The notes under the pieces were generated by a model. That model did not search any database. It was given only the letters and a program-made list of their open reading frames with translations, and was not told the origin of the DNA. 64,000 nt of DNA, taken from contig NWBM01000003.1 in NCBI GenBank assembly GCA_002633185.1, forward strand, positions 190,732 to 254,731, read 5' to 3'. Each line of letters begins with the position of its first letter. Position 1 is the stretch's first letter. This document shows, in pieces, positions 52,877 to 61,800 of this stretch. A program made the position numbers and the translations under genes. Source of the stretch: Lachnospiraceae bacterium Phil5 (GTDB lineage: Bacteria; Bacillota; Clostridia; TANB77; CAG-508).

Positions 52877-53575
52877 ATGGATGAAAATAATGAAATTAAA
52901 AACGAAAATGAAAAAATTGAACAAGAAGTAAACAATAAAGTAGAAGCAAATGAAGTAAAAGAAAATCAAGAAATGCCAGAAATTAAAGAAGATGAATCAA
53001 AAGAAGTAAAAGAACAAAAAGAAATAAAAGAAGGAAACAATGCAAAAGAAAACGAAACAGCAAAAGCAAAAAAATCCAAAGGCATCTTCGGAAAAATAAT
53101 GTCAATACTAGGAAAAACCGTCGGAATAGCAATTATAGTAGCATTAATAATCATCACAGTTAGAGCGCTAGTATACAAAAAATACGACGTATTTGGCTAC
53201 AGATTTTACATGATAATGTCAGGAAGTATGGAACCAAACATCCACGTAGGAGACGCGATAATAGCAAAAGAAACCAACACAAAAGAACTAAAACAACAAG
53301 ACATAATAGCATTTGCACACAACAATGGAGCAGTAACAGTACACAGAATAATAAACGTATATACAGAAGAAAACAAAAAAATGTATGAAACAAAAGGAGA
53401 TAACAACAACACACCAGATGGACAATTAGTACAAGAACAAGATATTAAGGGAATTATAGTAGCAAAAATACCAAATGTAGGAACTGCGTTATTATTTATA
53501 CAAAAACACATATACATATTCATTTTAGTAGTCGTAATTATAATTTTAGCAATAATAGTTAGGAGGTTGATATAA
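52877..53575 (+). CDS. sipW: Signal peptidase I, SipW type
   Basis: FYMIMSGSMEPNIHVGDAII, GAVTVHRIINV, TKGDNNNTPDGQLV, C-terminal TM. Confidence 0.93.
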   Translation: MDENNEIKNENEKIEQEVNNKVEANEVKENQEMPEIKEDESKEVKEQKEIKEGNNAKENETAKAKKSKGIFGKIMSILGKTVGIAIIVALIIITVRALVYKKYDVFGYRFYMIMSGSMEPNIHVGDAIIAKETNTKELKQQDIIAFAHNNGAVTVHRIINVYTEENKKMYETKGDNNNTPDGQLVQEQDIKGIIVAKIPNVGTALLFIQKHIYIFILVVVIIILAIIVRRLI

Positions 53576-53576
53576 A

Positions 53577-54182
53577 ATGAATAACACTGAAGGTCAAAAT
53601 CAAAAAGAGAAAACATATAACAACAAATTCTTAGCAGTTTCAATAATAATATCAGTAATAATATTATTAGTATGTATATTCACATTTGCATACGCAAAAT
53701 ACGTATCAACAGTCCAAGGAAATGCCACAGCACAAGTTGCAAAAATGATATGTGAAATGAGTGCAGTAACAAGTGAAAAAAGCAGTACAATAATAAATCC
53801 ATATTGTACAGTAACAGTAAAAAACACAAAAACAGAAGGCGAAGGAGCAAATCAAACAACAAAAAGAACAGAAACAGGAGTACAATACACACTAGAAGTT
53901 ACACCAAAAGATGGAAGAGTACTACCAGAACACTACTGGGTACGAGTACAAGGACAAACAGAAACAATACTAGCACGCTCAACAGACACACTAGACGCAC
54001 AAAACAACGTAATAGCAAGAACAGCATCATTTCCAGCACAATACTTTGGAAACACACAAGACGAAACCGCAGTATATAAAGTAATATTCATAAACACAGG
54101 AGACGAAACAGATCCACTAAACAGTAGTGAACCATTAGAAAGAACAATAGATATACAATTAGTAGCAGTACAGAGACATTAA
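53577..54182 (+). CDS. TasA/CalY-like protein translationally adjacent to sipW
   Basis: FLAVSIIISVIILLVCIFTFAYAKYVSTVQGNATAQVAKMICEM; one base from sipW stop. Confidence 0.8.
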   Translation: MNNTEGQNQKEKTYNNKFLAVSIIISVIILLVCIFTFAYAKYVSTVQGNATAQVAKMICEMSAVTSEKSSTIINPYCTVTVKNTKTEGEGANQTTKRTETGVQYTLEVTPKDGRVLPEHYWVRVQGQTETILARSTDTLDAQNNVIARTASFPAQYFGNTQDETAVYKVIFINTGDETDPLNSSEPLERTIDIQLVAVQRH

Positions 54183-54211
54183 AATTTTTCGGGAGATTTT
54201 TTTGGGAAATT

Positions 54212-54237
54212 TTTTGGGACACCTCCAAAAAACATCT
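54212..54237. repeat. GGGACACCTCC family copy (single arm) downstream of TasA-like gene
   Basis: TTTTGGGACACCTCCAAAAAACATCT. Confidence 0.85.
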
Positions 54238-54262
54238 TAGGACAAATGGGGACGGAGTTAAA

Positions 54263-54320
54263 ATAAAAAAACGTAAAGTTTTACTTAATATGCTAAAAGT
54301 AAAACTTTACGTTTTTTATT
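54263..54320. terminator. Bidirectional terminator
   Basis: AATAAAAAAACGTAAAGTTTTACTT...AAGTAAAACTTTACGTTTTTTATT. Confidence 0.9.
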
Positions 54321-54345
54321 TAGAAATTTGATTTCTTCTTATATA

Positions 54346-55206
54346 TTAATCTTTTAAATTTTCAATTTCTTCTTTAGTTAAGCCAGTAATGTTAATTATT
54401 ATTTCAATATCTAGATTTTGCTCTAACATTTTCTTAGCAATTTTAATGTTTTGTTCTTTAGCACCTTCTGTTTTGCCTTGTTCAATGCCTTGTTCTAAAC
54501 CATGCTCATACATACTATCCATATCGAAATTATAATTCCATTCTGATTTTTCTCTAAATTTAGCACGCATTCTTTCTTCTTTATCTGCATTTATATATTC
54601 TAATTCATCTTCCGCTTTTTGAACATATTCGTTATCTATCATCTTTACCGCCTCTGTATTATCGTTTACGATAAATGTTAGCCACTCTTCCAACTTATTT
54701 GAAATTCGTTTGCATTTTTCTTTGAATTTTGGTAATTGTATGTAGTGAAATTCCATCTTATCTGTTAATAAAATATTTTCGTAATCTCTTTTTAATCTTG
54801 CGACCTCATGAAATGAGCCTTCTTCAAATATGTTATAGCATAAAAACCAGATTCCAATTGTTCTTTTTGCTTTTTTGAATTTTTCGTTTTTTTGTAAACT
54901 TTCATGAAATAGTCCAGAATCGTAGAATATAGATCTTTCTACAGTGTTCTTATAATCTTCAACTTGCATTTTCACATTCACATATGTATTGTCATTTAAT
55001 ATAGCTAACACATCTAGCACCGAGCCTCTACTTTTAATTGTTGCTTTGTCCAATGAATACTGCTTTACAAGCTCTATTTTCTTTATTTGAATATCTGGTA
55101 AAATTGCCTCTAACAAATCCTTTAACAATTCCCAATTTTTCTTATAGCCATATATACGGCTAAATACATAGTCGTTTGTTGGTTTATATGTTTTCTTTTC
55201 TTCCAT
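54346..55206 (-). CDS. Rpn/PD-(D/E)XK nuclease-family protein
   Basis: MEEKKTYKPTNDYVFSRIYGYKKNWELLKDLLEAIL...GSVLDVLAILNDNTYVNVKMQVED; C-terminal GLEQGIEQGKTEGAKEQNIKIAKKML. Confidence 0.85.
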   Translation of the reverse strand: MEEKKTYKPTNDYVFSRIYGYKKNWELLKDLLEAILPDIQIKKIELVKQYSLDKATIKSRGSVLDVLAILNDNTYVNVKMQVEDYKNTVERSIFYDSGLFHESLQKNEKFKKAKRTIGIWFLCYNIFEEGSFHEVARLKRDYENILLTDKMEFHYIQLPKFKEKCKRISNKLEEWLTFIVNDNTEAVKMIDNEYVQKAEDELEYINADKEERMRAKFREKSEWNYNFDMDSMYEHGLEQGIEQGKTEGAKEQNIKIAKKMLEQNLDIEIIINITGLTKEEIENLKD

Positions 55207-55599
55207 TTATCAACTCCTATTTTAGCATATTTAACCTGTTAGTTCAATATTTCCTTATAAATTTGTTTGGATTTTTTAGACTGTAGATACAAATTTATAA
55301 TTTGAATTAAAAAAATTTTGAATAAATTTTCTTGAACAAAATTTATTTGATTAGAATTTGTGAAATCAAATTTCTGAGAACAATAATATTGTCATATTGC
55401 ACTAAAGTCAAGGAAAATCGTACGTCATAATTCTACAATTTACAACAGATTTTTAAAAATCAGCATAACCCTACGCAAATAACAAATCTCCAAGTTTTTA
55501 ACCAAATAAATTACAATTATAATACAAAAATTTAAGCCAAATTTAAAGTTAAATTTTTAAAATTTTAAAAACATTTTTAAAGTTGTTTTTCAAAACTCG

Positions 55600-55650
55600 A
55601 AGATGTTTTTTGGAGGTGTCCCAAAAACTCTCCCAAAAACTCTACTTAAA
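55600..55650. repeat. GGGACACCTCC family copy (single arm, inverted)
   Basis: AGATGTTTTTTGGAGGTGTCCCAAAAACTCTCCCAAAAACTCTACTT. Confidence 0.8.
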
Positions 55651-55884
55651 TATTACAATTATATTACAAATTAAAAAAATAGAATATTACAAAATTGTAT
55701 CTAAAAAGTAATATAAATATAATATTCGATAAAACTAGAAAATCCGTAAAAAAGTTAGAATTTTGTAATATTTAGTAGTATTGAATCTTTTTTTGAATGT
55801 CTTTAGAATATATATATAATATGCGATTTAAGAAAAACAAAACAAACCGCATATCAAACAAAAGAGAGAAAGGAAGATTCAAGA

Positions 55885-58800
55885 ATGAAAGAGAATCCAA
55901 TGAATCAAAACAAAAACAAACAAATCAAATCGATTCTTGGTGTTGTTGCAATTGTAATAGCAATAATCGCAGCTACATTCGGTATGTCAAAATTCGTTTT
56001 GAACAGAAATTCTGAGAAAAAAGTGTATTTCTATGAATACCGTATCCAAGAAAGCGAAATCGTTGTAAAGAAAGGAGCAACAGTACTAAGTCAAGGCGAT
56101 TACACAGCAGGCCCTGTGGAAGTTACAATAACCGCGCAAAAGACTGGAATGAAAGTGCAATACAAACTGGGCAATGGCGAATGGACAGATTACCATACGC
56201 CTGTTTCTGTTGAGCATAACCAAACAATTCAAGCAAGGTATGTAGCAGCAGACCCAAGCACAGAGTTTACTGGGCCAGCAACTCCAAAAGTAATTGATAA
56301 CATAGCAGTTGCGAGAATTGGCCAAACAAATTATGAAACTCTGGCTGATGCCATAACCGCAGCGACAGCAAACACGCAAACAACAGTTGTTATGATTTCA
56401 GACACAACTGAAAACGTAACAGTACCTGCAAACAAAAACATTGTACTAGATCTTGCAGGAAAAGACGTTATAGCAGAAAGCTCTGCAACCCCAACAGTAA
56501 CTGTTGCAGGAACTCTTAACTTAATAAACACAGATGCAAACGGAGATGGAGAACTTTCATCTTCTAATGGTGATGCAATTAGCATCCAAAACGGAGCCTC
56601 TTTCACTATTGGAACTAATGATATAAATCAACAAACAAGCGAACCTAATGTTAGCACAACAAACCCAACAGTAACAGGTAATACAAACGGTGTAGTAGTA
56701 GAAACTGGAGGAACATTCAATTTCTATGATGGTGTAATTACAGCAACTGGAACACAAAGCACAAACAAAGCAATAAACGGAACTATTGCAAATGTAACAA
56801 CACCAACAAACTATCAAGTTGATATAGATACAACAAGCGGACACGAAGTAGCAACACTAGTTAGAAGCTACACAGTATCATTCAACACAAATGGAGGAAC
56901 ACCACAAACAATAGCAGATATAACAGTAATACCTGGAAAAGCATATAACTTCAACGGAGTATTCCCAACAGATCCTACAAAAGAAGGACACACATTCGCA
57001 GGATGGAAAGATACAAACAACAACACAATAACAGCATCAACAACAGTAGCAATCCAAAGCAACCACACGTTAACAGCAGCATGGACACCAAATCAATATA
57101 ATGTAACATATAATTATTTACCAGGACAAAAAGCACAAAATGATTCAACAACATCAGAAACAGTAGCAACAACATATAACACAAATGTGGATTTAACAAA
57201 AACAGCATATAAAGAAGGATATGATTTTGATGGATGGGCACTATCAACAGACCTTACAAACACAGTATTAAGTACATTAACAATGCCAGCAAATGCAATA
57301 ACATTAAATGCAGTTTATACAGATAGAACACCTCCAACAACAACAGCACCTACAGCATCAACAACAACAAATTCAATAATAGCAACATTTGCACAAACAG
57401 ATAATGGAAGTGGAATAGATAATACAACAATACAATATCAAATTGCCCCAGCACAAGACACAAATGGAGATCCGATAAGTGAAGAAAACGCAGTATGGGG
57501 AACATGGCAAACACCGACAACAGGAAGCGAAACAACATACACATTCACAGGACTAACAACAAACAGAGAATATTATATAAGAACATATGCAGAAGATAAC
57601 GCTGGAAACCAATCAACATCAGTAGCAGTAAAAGTTGCAACATCTCAAATAACAAATGGAACAATAGTACAACACAAAACAAATGCACAAGGAGCAATAG
57701 TTCCATTAAATACAGATTCATCAAACGATACAAACCAAATAAATACAGATTTATACATAGACCTAACACCAGCGCCAATAGGAACAACAACAGTAATAGT
57801 TACAAAACCAGACAGCACAACAACAATTCTAACAAGTGATGACACAATTCAAACAGTAACAGGAATGTATACATTAGAAGTAACAACAACAGATGGAATA
57901 AACACAGCAAGCAACACATACTACGTATTCGTAGATAAAACCAATCCAACAACAACACCACAAGTAACAAATACAACAACAAACTCTGTAACAATAGATG
58001 CACAAGCAACAGATGCACACAGTGGTGTAGACACAATAACTTATGTATTAAAAGATTCAAACAACAATGTAATAGATACAGTAACAAAAACATCAACAGA
58101 TAACGACAAAACAGCAACATTTACAGGATTAACAGACAACACAAATTACACAGTAGATATAACAGTAACAGATAAAGCAGGAAACACAAGTACAACAGTA
58201 ACACAAAATGTACACACCACCACATTAACAGCAGGAACAATAAGCTTCTCTGAAGCAACATCAGGAGATGTAATAAATCCTCAAACAAATCCAACAGCAG
58301 CACAATTAGCAGATGACACATTAAAAGTATGGTCAAATGAAGATATATTTGCAGACCTAACATCAGGAAACAATGGAACAACATCATACACAATAGAAAA
58401 AATAAGTGGAACACCATCTGAAAGTACACAAACAAAAACAGATGATTACACAATACCAACAACAGATGGAACTTACAAAATTACAGTAACAACAACAGAT
58501 GGAACAAATACTGAAACAAATATCTACTATATAAATATAGATAAAACAGCTCCAACAGCATCAGTTTCAACAAACGGAGGAAACTATGTAATAGAAGTTG
58601 GACAAACACAAACTACACTTTCAACAACAGTAACAGGAACAGACACAGTTACAGGAAGTGGAGTAAATTCATTAAGATATGCATGGACATATGGAAATGG
58701 AACACCAGCAGCAGGAGATTGGACAACATCAAGTAATGTATCACAAACTGCTGTGTCTTACACAGTACAAAACGGCGGAAACTACTACTTATGGGTAAAA

Positions 58801-61800
58801 GCAATAGATAAAGCAGGAAATGAATCAACAGTAATAGAAAAAACAGATGCATTCACAGTAGGCTACAGAGTTGAATACAACATGAACACAGGAACAGGAA
58901 GCATAGCTAGCCAAGTAAAAACACATGGAACAAATTTAACATTAAGCTCAACAATACCAACAAAAGAAGGATACGAATTCAAAGGATGGGCATCAAGCGC
59001 ATCAGCAACACCAAGCCAAGTAGAATATAACGCAGGTGGTGTATATACTACAGACGCACCAATAAGATTATATGCAGTATGGATGGAAAAAGTTGCAAGT
59101 TTATCAGTAACAAACCCAACAACACATGAAGAAACAATAACATATTATGATAGTGTTCAAGCAGCTATAACAGCAGCAAGCACAGATAGCTCTGCGGTTG
59201 TAACAGCATTAAAAAATGTAACAGAAACATTAAGCATAGCAGCAGGACAAACAATAACATTAAATACAGATGGACACACAATAACATCAACAGGAACAAC
59301 ATTAACAAACTATGGAACAGTAACATTAACAGGAAATGGAGAAATAGAAACAACATCTACAAGTTCAAGTGCATCTGCAATATCAAATGCAGGTACATTA
59401 AATGTAACAGCAGCAGAAGTAACAGCAGATAACACAACAGCAATTGCAAATACATCTACAGGAACAGTAAATGTAAGTGGAGGAACAGTAGAAGGAACAA
59501 CTTCAATTTCAAATGATGGAACATTAAATATAACAGCTGGAAGTGTAACAGGTGGAACGTCAGTTCTAAACAGTGGAGCAACAACTATAACAGGTGGAAC
59601 TGTAACAGGAACAACATATGGAATTAACAATACAAGCACAGGAACAATAGTTATAGGAGATAACGTAGCACCAGTTAGCACAACAGCACCAGTAATAATA
59701 GGTGGACAAAACGCAATAAATAACCAAGGAAATAATAGCAATATTTCATTCTATGATGGAATATTAAAAGGAGAAACAAGTGCAATCAGTTCATCAGATG
59801 CTCTAGCAAACATAGTAACACCAACAGGATACAGAGTAGTAACAGGAACAGAAAACACATATGAAACAGCATACTTAAGTAATGAATACACAGTAACAGC
59901 AAATGCAAATGGAGGAATAATTGCAACTACAACAGGATGGAATGTAGCAACAGGAGGAGCTACAGCAACTAAAACAGTAACATATGGAAATGCTTATGGA
60001 ACATTACCAACTCCAACAAAAACAGGATACACATTTGCTGGATGGCAAACAGCTGGAGCAGTAACAGTAACAGATCAAACAAATGTAACAACAGCAAATG
60101 ACCACACAATAACAGCTCAATGGACACCTAACACAGATACAGCATATACTGTTTACCACTACTTACAAAACGCAGAAGACAATAACTATACATTAGCACA
60201 AACAGATAACTTAACAGGAACAACAGATGCAACATTAACATTATCAACATTAACAAAAGCAAATACAACAAACATGCCAAGCACAACAGTTGTAAAAACA
60301 ACACTAGTTGCAGGTGCATCATCACCAGCAGAAACAACTACAACAATAGCGCCAGATGGAAGCACAGTTGTATATGTTTACTATGCAAGAAACGAATATA
60401 CATTAACAGTAACAGCAGGAACAAATACAGAAAATGCATCAGGTTCAGGAACATATAGATGGGGTAAATCAGTTGCAATTTCAGCAGATTTAGAAAATGT
60501 AACAGGATACACATACTCAAACTTCGCATGGGCACAAACATCAGGAAGTCCAACAATAGCAGATTCTACATTACAATCAACAACAGTAACAATGCCACAA
60601 GCAAATGCAGAGGTAACATCAACAGCAACAAGAACAGCAAACACATATACATTAACATTTGACACAGATGGAGGTTCATATGCTTCAGGCGTATCAAACC
60701 CATCAACATACACAGTAGAAGATGCAATAACATTAAATCCAGTATCAAAAACAGGATATAATTTTGTAGGATGGAAGTTAATCACATTAGATGGACAAAA
60801 TGTGAATAATGGCCCAGTAGTAAACGCAATTCCTGCAGGAACAACCGGAAACAGAACATATAAAGCACAATACACAAGTGGACAAGTAACTTACACAGTA
60901 AACCACATGTTACAAAATGCAAATGATAATAATTATACAAATATAGATACAGTGGCTGTAGCTGCATCAACAGGAGATACAGTAACTTTAGATAATACAC
61001 TAACAAGCACAATATCTGATGCAACATTAATAGCAAATGCTACATATTCATCAGCAACAGATGGAAATGGAAACACACCAGCATCTGTAACAGTTGCAGC
61101 AGATTCAAGCACAGTAGTATATGTATACTACACAAGAAATACATATGCATTAACATTAGTAGCAGGAAACAATGTAACAGCAGTATCAGGTTCAGGAACA
61201 TATAGATATGGTCAATCAGTATCAATTTTAGCAACATTAGAAAATTTACCAGGATACACATATACAAACTTTGCATGGACAACAACAGATGCTACAATAC
61301 TTGCAAATGTAGCATCAGCTTCAACAACATTAACAATGCCAGCAGCTGCAACAACTGTAACAGCTAGTCAAACAAGAACAGCAATAGATTACACAATAGA
61401 TTACACATTAAATAATGGAACAGTAACAGGAACAAATCCAACAACATACACAGTAGAAGATGCCGCAATAACATTAATAAATCCAACAAGAGCAGGCTAT
61501 ACATTTGATGGATGGACAGGAACAGATTTAAGTCAAGCAACAACAACAGTAACAATTCCAGCAGGAAGCACAGGAAATAGAAGCTACACAGCAAATTGGA
61601 CATTAGATACATACACAATTACATATACATTAAATGATGGAACAGTTGCAACACCAAACCCAACATCATACACAGTAGAAGATTCTGCAATAACATTAAA
61701 TAACCCAACCAAAACAGGATACACATTTGCAGGATGGACAGGAACAGATTTAGCACAAGCAACAACAACTGTAACAATTCCAGCAGGAAGCACAGGAAAT

